Shown here: positions 56,006 to 64,000 of the stretch, in pieces
How positions within the stretch are numbered: the stretch's first letter is position 1
Layout: each line of letters opens with the position of its first letter
Assembly (NCBI GenBank): GCA_034509755.1
Contig: CM067548.1
Coordinates: forward strand, 9,569,188 to 9,633,187
Length of the DNA: 64,000 nt
Direction of reading: 5' to 3'
Source: Anisodus tanguticus
Taxonomy: Eukaryota; Streptophyta; Magnoliopsida; Solanales; Solanaceae
Position numbers and translations under genes: made by a program
The notes under the pieces: model-generated
What the model was told of the DNA's origin: nothing
Seen by the model: the letters and a program-made list of their open reading frames with translations, nothing else
The model's database searches: none

Positions 56006-56640
56006 GGCTTAGTGCAGGAAAGTAAATGAATTATGATGTTAATCTCCATATCGGGAAGAACTCCAGGATGATCTTCAGGAAAGACTTTTAGAAACTCGCT
56101 AACAATAGGCACAAACTGAAGAGTTGGGGTCTAGGTATCTATATCCCTGACCCAAACTAGATGGTAAATGTACCCTTTAGATACCATTTTTCTGGCCTTA
56201 ATATAGGAAATAAACCTACCTATGGGTGCTACTGCATCACCATTCCATTCTATGACTAGTTCACCAGGAAATTCAAAACTCACAATTTTGGTTCTATAGC
56301 CTACTATGGCATAACATAAAGACGATCAATCCATGCCCATGATTACATCAAAGTATACCATTTCCAACTCTACCAAGTCGACTACTGTAATGCGGTGACA
56401 TACTCTAACTAGACAACCCCTTTACACACATTTAGATATAATTGACTCTCAAACTGTACTAGATACTTCAAAGTGTTCATGTAACTTTTCTAGCTCTATC
56501 CTAAATTTCTTAACAATAAATGGGGTTATATATGACAAAGTGGATCTAAGATCCATAAGGGCATAAATGTCAAAAGTAATTTTTTAATATACCTGTAACA
56601 AAATCTTCATGAGCCTCTATATCATGACAATCATCTAATA
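56006..56640 (-). pseudogene. Aspartic protease and start of RT, element C
   Basis: Minus order: FDIYALMDLRSTLSYITPFIV near 56530-56575, where the active site DxGS is DLRS (Gly to Arg), then VDLVELEMVYFDVIMGMD near 56340-56390, a linker (PIGRFISYIKARKMV), and FPEDHPGVLPDMEINIIIHLL up to CTKP at 56006. At that point element D interrupts it. The protease would be inactive. Confidence 0.82.
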
Positions 56641-57860
56641 CATTCAAGCGGTTTGGACCTCTACCTATGTTTCCAGACATATTTGCACCATGCCCTAACT
56701 GGGCTTGAGAATTACGAGGAGCTACTGAATTTGTGGATTGAGCCACATTACCTCCGGTACCCTATCTCGCTGATGGACAGTCTCTCTGAAAGTGACCTCA
56801 TAGGCTACACCCATTACACAAATCCATGCCCTTGCGACATTCCCTTGCATGCCTCTTACCACACTTATTATAAAACGAGTTATCATACATCTTTTGACCC
56901 ACACTAGCCTGAGACTGTGAACCTGGTGCCTTGATATTCTATCTCCTCTAATCATTATCGAAATATGGGACTAAGGAACTGGCTGAAGATTGAGTGGGTC
57001 CTGATGACCTGCTTTTAAAAGAATTGTCTGCCTCCACCTCTAAAATGACCTAAAGACTTATCTGTTTTGTTGAACTGCTTATCCTTCTCCATCTTGGTAA
57101 TAGTCATCTTTGTTCTTACTATCCTTGATACCGTGAACAAAAGCAATCATCTTGGTAATAGTCATCTATTTTATCTGAGCAATAATATTATCATAACCGA
57201 ACAAATAAGGCTCAAGACCCAACAAAAATCGTCTAACTATGGCCCGCATATTTGTAACCATGTGACGAGAATACTTAGATAATGAGACGAACATAAGATA
57301 GTATTCTTGTACATTCATGTTGTTTTGTCTGAGGCTCTCAAATTCTAGGGCCTTGGCCTCCCTGACTTCTAGTGGTAGGAAGTATTCAATGAAGGTGTCT
57401 GTGAATCAAACTGCGGGTGGTTTATCTTCCCCTCGGGATTGTTCCCACATGTCATACCAAGTATTGTCCACGTCCTGCAAATGATAGGATCCAAACTCTA
57501 CAACTTTTTTTCAGTGGCATCCTCAATTTTGATGGACTTTGTGAACAGTGGCAGTTTCATGCAAATGAATTTCATGATCCTAGAATTTGAGGACCCTCCG
57601 CTGACTACATTATCCGAAGTCATCTCCTGATGTTGAACCTGGTTAGCAACAATTTAAGTGAGTAGCTAGATTAGCTCCTCTGACATCTACATCTGCGGAG
57701 CTGAGTGGCAGATTGATGGTGGCATGAGCCCCTGCGACCCTTTAGCTAGTTGGTGGAGGTGAAGTCGGGGGCAGTGAACTTGATGCAACTTCTTGAGCTT
57801 GAGAGTTCACTCCTTGGAAAGCATTAGTAGCATCCCTCTTGCTCGTAGCTTACTTTTTTT
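56641..57860 (-). pseudogene. gag of element C
   Basis: The Retrotrans_gag core reads YFLPLEVREAKALEFESLRQNN, NVQEYYLMFVSLSKYSRHMVTN and RFLLGLEPYLFGYDNI around 57170-57400. Two zinc knuckles follow near 56790-56870: NKCGKRHAREC (first Cys changed) and CNGCSL*GHFQRDC with a stop. Upstream is a Pro/Ser-rich N-terminal part near 57740-57800. About 20 codons in the middle near 57080-57140 look duplicated (CATCTTGGTAATAGTCATC occurs twice, at 57092 and 57148). Confidence 0.8.
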
Positions 57861-58072
57861 TAGCAGAGTGTTTTCTGAAATACGTAATACGCATGAGTTA
57901 GAAGGATGTCCTGAAGGTATAGCTCTAATTTCATGATTTAGAGTATGAAAGAAGTGAGACAATTCAAAATGTCTTGGTGGTCAACTATTTACATGTGTGG
58001 CGCAGGCACACAGATAAAAGAGACCCTAATGGATACAGTTTCATAGACACCCTAAGATACTTGAACTTGAGA

Positions 58073-58083
58073 CTCTGATACCA
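58073..58083 (-). other. Primer-binding site of element C
   Basis: On the minus strand TGGTATCAGAG is a perfect 11-nt match to the initiator tRNA complement; the next base is T instead of C. It is 5 bp from the LTR end at 58089. Confidence 0.85.
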
Positions 58084-58088
58084 AGCTT

Positions 58089-60163
58089 TGTCACACTCTG
58101 AACAATGGCCTTAGCGAAACATGACACCAGCTGCCTGACTGCATGTTACCGAGCGAACCACGTGGATTACTGAGTCAACATGGGCATCAAAAGCATGAAA
58201 CAATAACAATAAAACTTGTAAAACTGAATATTGTACATAATAGTCTAAAAATATAATTGTGGAAATAATCTGAAAAATATAATAAGTCTGAATAACTGAA
58301 TATCTGAAATGACATGCTAAACTAGTCTATGAAACCTCTAAACATGAGTCTGACTACTTAAAAACTATTTTACCATGACACGACTCAGGCATACCTTTAC
58401 TTAAAGTATAACATGAAAATAATTAAACTAACACCCGAATTAAATGGGGCTCACTAATAGATGATACTGAAGAAATTCTAGCGAATTGATTTGTCGTCCT
58501 AAAACTCCATACATGCACCATGAAGTGCAGGCCCCGGGTAATAGGGACGTAAGTACATTTAAATTTTACTCGTATATAAAACAATTGAATGAATAATCAG
58601 GCACATGAAATAATGGAAACATGAAACTGAAATTGTAACCTGAGCATGAGCGTGTATAATATCTGACATGAATATAATAAAATATGGTAAATTATTTTAA
58701 ATGGGAGAGCTTTAGTATAACTGACATGTAACCACCACGTGAGAACATGTCGTCTGATCTCTGCCCGATCAACTAAGTCATCTCGTACTTTACAGGGGTA
58801 TGAGACATGAATATGACATGAATGGATCGAATAACCCACAATGGGTAAAATGAAGGAATCGTCCTAACTGGCCAGAGTGATCCTTATCCTACATTGGCAT
58901 ACGTAGGTTCAGGTATTAAACATTCTCGGTAATCTGTGCAACTCCCAAAATATGAACATAAATATAGTTGGCTTAGAAGCCCATGGATTTCATAAACATG
59001 ACTTGTAAAAATGAATTCTAAGTATAATATAGCATGTTAATAGATACGTATTATAACTTGTACGAAGCATGGAAACATGTACAATTTCATGGAGTTGAGT
59101 AATATTGATTCATGACTTTTATGTAAGAACCCATGGAATTCAAGATTATGGTTATTTATGAATTACGTACGGATTCCTAATAACCATAATGGAATATCAA
59201 AAGTACAATAATGAATTAGTAATACAAATATGGTGTATTATGATATATGTAGTTTAGGATTATCATGAACTTGGAATAAAATTCTATATGTTGTGGAAAT
59301 TCGTGGTTTCATAGATAAAAGTGGTGTGAGGAAGAACCATGATATTCCCACACGTGGATACAAGCCCTACATACCTTAATCGCTCTAAAATTTAAAGAAA
59401 AGGTCTGAACGTTTGAAGAGAACACCCAACAATATGAAGTTGAAACCTTGATAAGGGTTTTCTTAAAATTCCTAAGATTGAAGTATATAATCTTGTTAAG
59501 AATTGATGTATAAGTGTTAGAATTACTTAGGAATACATGGGACAGACTTACCTTGATGTGGGAGGATGAGTAAATGAGAGAAAATTCGTGATATGGCTTT
59601 GAAGAACTAAAATACTGAATAAAAAATTAAAAAATGTGTTTTAAATGAATCTCATGTGCATTTGCATTGGCGTTTACGCCGCAGATCGCATTCTGCGGCC
59701 GCAGATGCTAACGCACATAGAAACAGAAAGTTGGAGACTTTGATATGGAAATTTGGCCCAAATGTAATGGGAAATGCATCACAGAATGCGTTATGCATCA
59801 CATTTCGCATTCTGCATCGCAGATGCATGTGCGGCAGATTGCTCTGCGACCCTTCAGTAAAACGGTCGTAACTCTTTTTACAGACGTCTGTTTGAGCTCC
59901 ACCATATATGGATGGAAATATATTTCAAAGGGCTACAACTTTTATGTTTGTGTTTTCTCAAATTCCTTATAGAGTTTTCCTTATATCCTCTTGAAGTGAG
60001 ACCTGGTGAAAAGATGCTCCGTAGAGTACCTTCCTACTATACTTTGCCCAAACACTCTTCTTATACCTTGATTGGTTTAAAAAATACTTTTTATACTGCT
60101 CATCTTGGTTCCATTATGTTCCCATCGTATGGGTCATATCTTAGCCCGAAGGTATGAGGTGTT
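58089..60163 (-). repeat. Element C 5' LTR, about 2.07 kb
   Basis: On the minus strand it starts near 60163 with GATATAACACCTCATACC (expected TGTTACACC; partly changed) and ends GAGTGTGACA at 58089 beside the primer site. A GC-rich block of interlocking palindromes lies at 59660-59850. The window shows no partner LTR; it would lie beyond A', but was lost or lies outside. Confidence 0.78.
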
Positions 60164-60169
60164 ATATCT

Positions 60170-60560
60170 TAGGACTCCTTCTAGGCATCCCAAAACCTAC
60201 AAACTGAGGCACCTGATGCAGAGCATTTAAATTTCTAATCAACATTTCACCAGTTAGGATAAATAAAGTAGGTGATAAAGGATCACCTTGTTTTACCCCT
60301 CTAGGATATTGAAAAAAAATCATGTTGATGGCCATTCACCAAGAATGAAGACCAATTATTACTGATAATCCTGAGCACCATATCAATTAATCTTTCTAAG
60401 AAGCTCATCTTTCTGAGAACTTTTGTTAAAAACAATCAAGAAACTCTATCATATGCTTTTGCCATATCCAATTTTAGTACCACATTAGTTGTCTTTGTCC
60501 TCAACCTTATATCTGCTATAATTTCACGAGTGAGTAGAATATTCTTCTTGCTGGATGTTA
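60170..60560 (-). pseudogene. LINE RT fragment, minus strand
   Basis: The minus frame reads, in pieces, ILLTREIIADIRLRTKTTNVV, LKLDMAKAYD, FLERLIDMVLRIISNNW, RGVKQGDPLSPTLFIL and LIRNLNALHQVPQFVGFGMP. It is the same part of RT as at 27850-28230 in the plus-strand LINE and clearly the same family. Only about 390 bp remain. It abuts the C LTR within a few bases. Confidence 0.85.
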
Positions 60561-61290
60561 CTCTTTTAACATTTAAGACTTTTATAGTCTTATTTATTGC
60601 ACTTCAATTTAGAGGGATTCTCGGGCATTAAGATTCTGTTTTTACCCCTATAAAATGTGTCCAACCTTCATGTTGAAAGGGCATCCAGTTTCACACTTAA
60701 TAATAAAAGTTTTCATACTTAAGCAATTTACAAGTCATTTTGTTCCGGTTTATTGTTGTTGTATTAAAGGCCTAAGTCGTTCCAGAGCAATCTTCATTAG
60801 GAGATTCATCCGATCTCAGGCTAATCAGGCAATTTGTAAATCAACTATTTACTCTACTATGTTTTATTTTGTTTATTTACTAATTTAATTATCTCATTCA
60901 TCACATAAACTAATTCACGTGTCCTTTAAACCGTTAAATAAATTCAATTGTACCTTTTAGGGTAAACAATTATAAAATTTAAAATTTTCCCTTTATTAAA
61001 TCTAATCAAACTAAACACCTAACCTCAAACTGGACAAGTTGTTAAAACAGAGGGAGTACACGATTTAAACAATCTTTGGACAAGTTAATTATTAGACGAC
61101 ATAGAATGCAATTCTTTAACAGGTAGAGCTCTCTATTTTATGTGACGCTTGTTAGGTTTTTGCCTTCCGACACCACTCTTTTTATACACTCTACAAAAAA
61201 GAATTATTCCTATTTGTGTAGACTATTTGTTCCATTAAAATAACATAAAACTATGGGATATTGACTAAATGGTAAATCCGTTAGTGGAAA
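60561..61290. repeat. AT-rich stretch with a possible Stowaway-type MITE end
   Basis: There is no convincing coding sequence. GTTAAAACAGAGGGAGTA ends at about 61058; this is the reverse of the TACTCCCTCTGTTTTAA end known from Stowaway-type elements in asterids. I cannot place its other end with confidence. Confidence 0.45.
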
Positions 61291-61450
61291 ACATGTGCTC
61301 AATCTGTTTTAATTTAGGTAATATAATTTGATTTGATACGAAATTTAAGAAAAAATAATTATTAAACTTAGAGAGTTTAAATGTTTCATAATATTTGTGT
61401 TAGTATAAAATTTTAAAATATAAGAAATGCAATGTTGTTTTTCGAACAAC
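61291..61450 (+). repeat. Degenerate Stowaway/mariner-like MITE
   Basis: AATCTGTTTTAATTTAGGTAATATAATTTGATTTGATACGAAATTTAAGAAA (in part) follows the order of the left half of the common Stowaway-type MITE (a CTGTTTTAATTTATGTG head, a GGATACGAAGTTTAAGAAA body, and TAAATATTTCATAATATTTGTG). The terminal CTCCCTC is missing. Confidence 0.5.
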
Positions 61451-61556
61451 ACAAGTGATGGATTAGTCACCTCAAACATTACATTACTTCTGTTAGGAAA
61501 GGATTTACAAATAAAAGGAGAAATAAGAAGAAAAAGAATTATATCCACAATTTAGT

Positions 61557-61867
61557 CTATCCAGTTTCTTGCCTTATCAACTCCTTGAACTCTTCATCGG
61601 TAGTCTTGAGCATCAATGGCAAAGGATTTGAAATTGCACTCTGTACAAGTTCAATGTGCCTTGACTTTATTCTTTTTTCCAAACTAAAATCAAAGTAATG
61701 AGGAATCTCTTTCAGTTCATCCAATTCATCTTGCATTTCTTGGAAAAAGTAGTCAAATTTAGGCTTGAAATTATTGTCAATGCTGAAAGTGAATAGTCAT
61801 GGACATCTCAAAGTCATTTGGACTGCTTCAGTTGTTGAAAATCTTAGACTTATCAAATAGTGGAGCT
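61557..61867 (-). pseudogene. mTERF-family protein, C-terminal fragment (host gene remnant)
   Basis: The minus frame has about 102 codons and ends at TAG 61557-61559. It reads LHYLISLRFSTTEAVQMTLRCP, a TGA at 61797-61799, LFTFSIDNNFKPKFDYF, then EIPHYFDFSLEKRIKSRH and PLPLMLKTTDEEF. The pattern P-x-YF-x-FSLEKRIK-x-RH is the hallmark of the last mTERF repeat, and the order fits the C-terminus of a plant mTERF protein. These proteins act in chloroplasts or mitochondria in organelle transcript and RNA metabolism. The 5' side stops exactly where the copia LTR starts. The in-frame TGA makes the copy non-functional unless it is a sequencing error. Confidence 0.85.
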
Positions 61868-61994
61868 TGGGTACAAATATATATAGTGTGTACAATGTGG
61901 AATCCTAATATAATGAGGATCCTATATCTACCATAATTATACAACACTAATAATTACAAAATATATGGTGAATATTTTCTAATATTCACTAATA
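61868..61994 (-). repeat. Copia 3' LTR, about 127 bp
   Basis: On the minus strand it starts TATTAGTGAATATT at 61994 right after the polypurine tract GAGGGGGTG, and its end is placed at GTACCCA (61868). TATTAG is probably a changed TGTTAG. The length is short for copia and rests on where mTERF coding begins; a truncated longer LTR is also possible. Confidence 0.6.
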
Positions 61995-62005
61995 CACCCC
62001 CTCAG
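61995..62005 (-). other. Copia polypurine tract
   Basis: On the minus strand CTGAGGGGGTG sits directly before the LTR start, after the last pol codons. Confidence 0.75.
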
Positions 62006-62009
62006 TCGG

Positions 62010-62400
62010 AGCGGGAGGAGGCCGGAGTTGAGACTGGATTTGAAGTTGAGAAATAGATGTCTAAGAAGTCATTTGGTGAAGATATCCGCATACTGGTACG
62101 AAGAAGGCATATGCAACACCTTAACATAACCGATAGCAACCTTCTCACGAACAAAATGTATATCCATCTCAATGTGCTTGGTTCGCTGATGTTGAACCGG
62201 ATTATGAGATAAATATATCACGGATATGTTATCACAGTACACCATAGTTTCCTTACGCAAGGGACATTGGAGATCCAAAGGAAGGTTTCAGAGCCAGCTG
62301 ATCTTAACAACAACACTACCAACGCCTCTATACTCTACTTCTGCACTCGAACGGGATAGGGTGGCCTGCCTCTTGGCAGACTATGAACTGAGATTATCCC
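62010..62400 (-). pseudogene. Copia RNase H
   Basis: 62069-62278 is open on the minus strand: CPLRKETMVYCDNISVIYLSHNPVQHQRTKHIEMDIHFVREKV, with the CDN Asp and the HIE...H region, then LHMPSSYQYADIFTK. A stop replaces the codon after FTK. The front part near 62290-62400 shows the CRLG*LSGHATLH area, shifted in frame. This is the standard end of copia Pol. Confidence 0.87.
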
Positions 62401-63470
62401 CTAAGAACACACAGTTGCCGGAGGTGGAGCGTCGCGTGTCCGGACAACCTGCCCAATCTGCATCCGTATATGATAATAACTTGGTCGGTGCAGGGGGTAT
62501 AGATGCAATCCATAATCAAGTGTGTCATTAACATATCGAATGATACGTTTAAAAGAAGTAAAATGAGGCTCCCTGGGGCATGCATAAACATATACACCTG
62601 GTGAACATCATAATAAACAATATCAGGCCTGGTGAAGGTAAAACACTGAAGTACACCTGCAAGACTCCTATAAAGTGTGGGATCGGACACTGGATCACCA
62701 TCAACAACACTGAGCTTTGATTTAGAGTAAACCGGAGTAGGCATGATCTTACGGTTTGCCATTTTGGCCCTGTATAAAATCTCCTCTGCATACTTACGCT
62801 GACACAGAAACATATTATCGGCAGATCTAGTCACTGATGTCCCCAAAAAGTAACTCAACATCCCCAAGTCAATCTTAGCAAATTTGGTTTTGAGCAGTGC
62901 AATGAACTCATTTTTCAACACATCAGAAGAGGCAGTAAGAACAATATCATCCACATATTACAACAAATAAGCAGTGTTACTACCTCGATGAAAGATAAAG
63001 AGAGAATTATAACACTTGTTGCATACAAACCCAATCTATATATTATAATTAGAAAAGTGTTCATACCACGCTCTGGGCCTGTTTCAAACCATAAAGTGAC
63101 TTATGGAGATGACATACATAATGAGGGGCATCCGGATAGACAAAGCTTGGAGGCGGTGCATGTAAACAGTTTCTTTCAAGTCCCATGTAAAAATACATTC
63201 TTTACATCAAGCTGATGAATCGACCAATGCTTACCCATAGCAATGCTCAGAACAATGCGAATGGTAGCTGGTCTAACAACCAGACTAAATGTCTTACCAC
63301 AACCAATATCCTCTTGCTGATTAGTACCATTAGCCACAAGTCTCGTCTTATATCACTTTAAGTTACCATTGTCTATGAATTTGTGATGAAATAGCCACAT
63401 GCAATAGATCACATTCACCCCATCCGGTCTAGGAACCAAATCCCAAGTGTGTTGTTTTGTTAAAGAATTA
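62394..63470 (-). pseudogene. Copia reverse transcriptase
   Basis: Minus order: WDLVPRPDGVNVIYCMWLFHHKF near 63370-63440, RLVANGTNQQEDIGCGKTF near 63300-63350, HQLDVKNVFLHG near 63195-63225, and the catalytic LL*YVDDIVLTASSD at 62920-62965, in which YVDD is intact but a stop precedes it. 62394-62954 then gives KTKFAKIDLGMLSYFLGTSV, NMFLCQRKYAEEILYRAKMAN, DPTLYRSLAGVLQ and FTRPDIVYYDVHQV. A frameshift occurs near 62560. The parts fit a Ty1/copia RT of normal size. Confidence 0.9.
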
Positions 63471-64000
63471 AATTTCTCACGCATGGCCTCATTTCAATTA
63501 GGGTCTAGTTTAGCTAATTTTTGGATTTTTAGGAATTGGGGATATGGTTTGTATGGATAGGTTAAAATAGACTTTGGGTTTGAAAATCCCATGTTAGGCA
63601 CGGTTTTCCATATAGTGCGTGGGGGAAGGAGTATGTTGGGTATTTTGGTGGGGAGTCGATTATGGGTTACTGGAGGTAGTGATGATGTCAGGTTATTGGC
63701 GGGGTTGGTTGATGGAGCAGGGTATTGGGTAGGTTGTTTATGGGGATGATATCGGGTTGGGTGAGGGCGAAGATCTAGGTATATTGATGTGGTGTGGGTG
63801 GTCTAATGACAGTACTGGTGATGGGAATGGTTGGGAGGAGATTGACGGGGTTGTGGTGGTGTAGTCTGTGTGCTCGTCCATATACGGGTTTCGAGGGTCT
63901 GAACAGGGACGAGGATGCTTTGGGTGGTCGAAGTGCTGGTACAGTAACAATGCCTGGGGTGGGGCTAGTATGGTTGATGGGAGTAGCGGTGGCCGGCAGT
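63471..64000 (-). pseudogene. Copia integrase-RT linker, Pro/Ser/Thr-rich
   Basis: The open minus piece 63738-63950 reads HPKHPRPCSDPRNPYMDEHTDYTT, SSQPFPSPVLSLDHPHHINIP, SSPSPNPISSP. A low-complexity Pro/Ser/His-rich linker is what copia Pol has between integrase and RT. Integrase and gag would lie beyond the window edge. Confidence 0.65.

Noticed and set aside
1..64000. tRNA, rRNA or other structured RNA genes, and disease-resistance or enzyme gene clusters
   Set aside because: I read both strands for their typical motifs and found none apart from primer sites complementary to initiator tRNA. A covariance-model scan could still find small RNAs that I cannot see.
1..64000. Integrated plant pararetrovirus sequence
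   Set aside because: All RT pieces have Ty3/gypsy, copia or LINE neighbours (integrase, chromodomain, LTRs, zinc ribbon). No movement-protein or coat-like region was seen.

Overview
The window is plant nuclear DNA, probably from a repeat-rich heterochromatic stretch of an asterid genome. Solanaceae is my best guess, from resemblance of the LTR and LINE families to ones I know there; no search was possible. Almost everything is nested, decayed retrotransposon: Ty3/gypsy elements with LTRs of 2-3 kb, one smaller gypsy element, an L1-type LINE, a second LINE fragment and one Ty1/copia element. The only trace of a host gene is the 3' end of an mTERF-family gene near 61.6-61.9 kb, apparently cut by the copia element. 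I found no CRISPR array, rRNA or tRNA gene, and no intact host gene.

Layout. 1-1507 and 13466-18345 are one plus-strand element (G: gag remnant, long non-coding-looking interior, polypurine tract, 3' LTR). It was split by a composite chromovirus A at 1513-13460, arranged LTR / interior / LTR / truncated interior / partial LTR and bounded by a perfect 5-bp duplication AAATG. 18346-24623 is a minus-strand chromovirus (B) with gag, protease, RT, RNase H, integrase and chromodomain remains. 24624-25221 is unassigned. 25222-26975 is a collapsed minus-strand element (H). About 27150-31198 is a plus-strand LINE. 31199-36391 is a minus-strand element (F) of the same kind as G, with a gag start and a perfect tRNA-iMet primer site but no recognisable pol. 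Element E (36392-41276, minus) sits in F's 5' LTR. 41277-42174 is a plus-strand LTR fragment with a tandem duplication. 42175-48470 is a minus-strand relative of A (A'). 48471-60163 is a minus-strand element C, split inside its pol by element D (48663-56005). 60170-60560 is a minus-strand LINE fragment. 60561-61556 is AT-rich and carries MITE-like pieces. 61557-61867 is the mTERF remnant and 61868-64000 the copia element.

How the parts relate. No element looks able to move by itself. Stops are everywhere, many at positions where C-to-T or G-to-A change explains them, as expected of methylated old repeats. Catalytic sites are broken in B (RT), C (protease) and A (RNase H). E and A' have each lost the integrase core by an in-frame deletion. 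B, C, D, F, G and H share LTR ends (TGTTACACC ... GTGACA) and tRNA-iMet type primer sites. A and A' form a second group (TGTAACGAYC ... GTGACA). The most informative structures are the bounded tandem array A, the D-in-C insertion whose flanks rejoin one reading frame, the family-specific palindromic blocks at fixed places in the LTRs, and the copia/mTERF junction.
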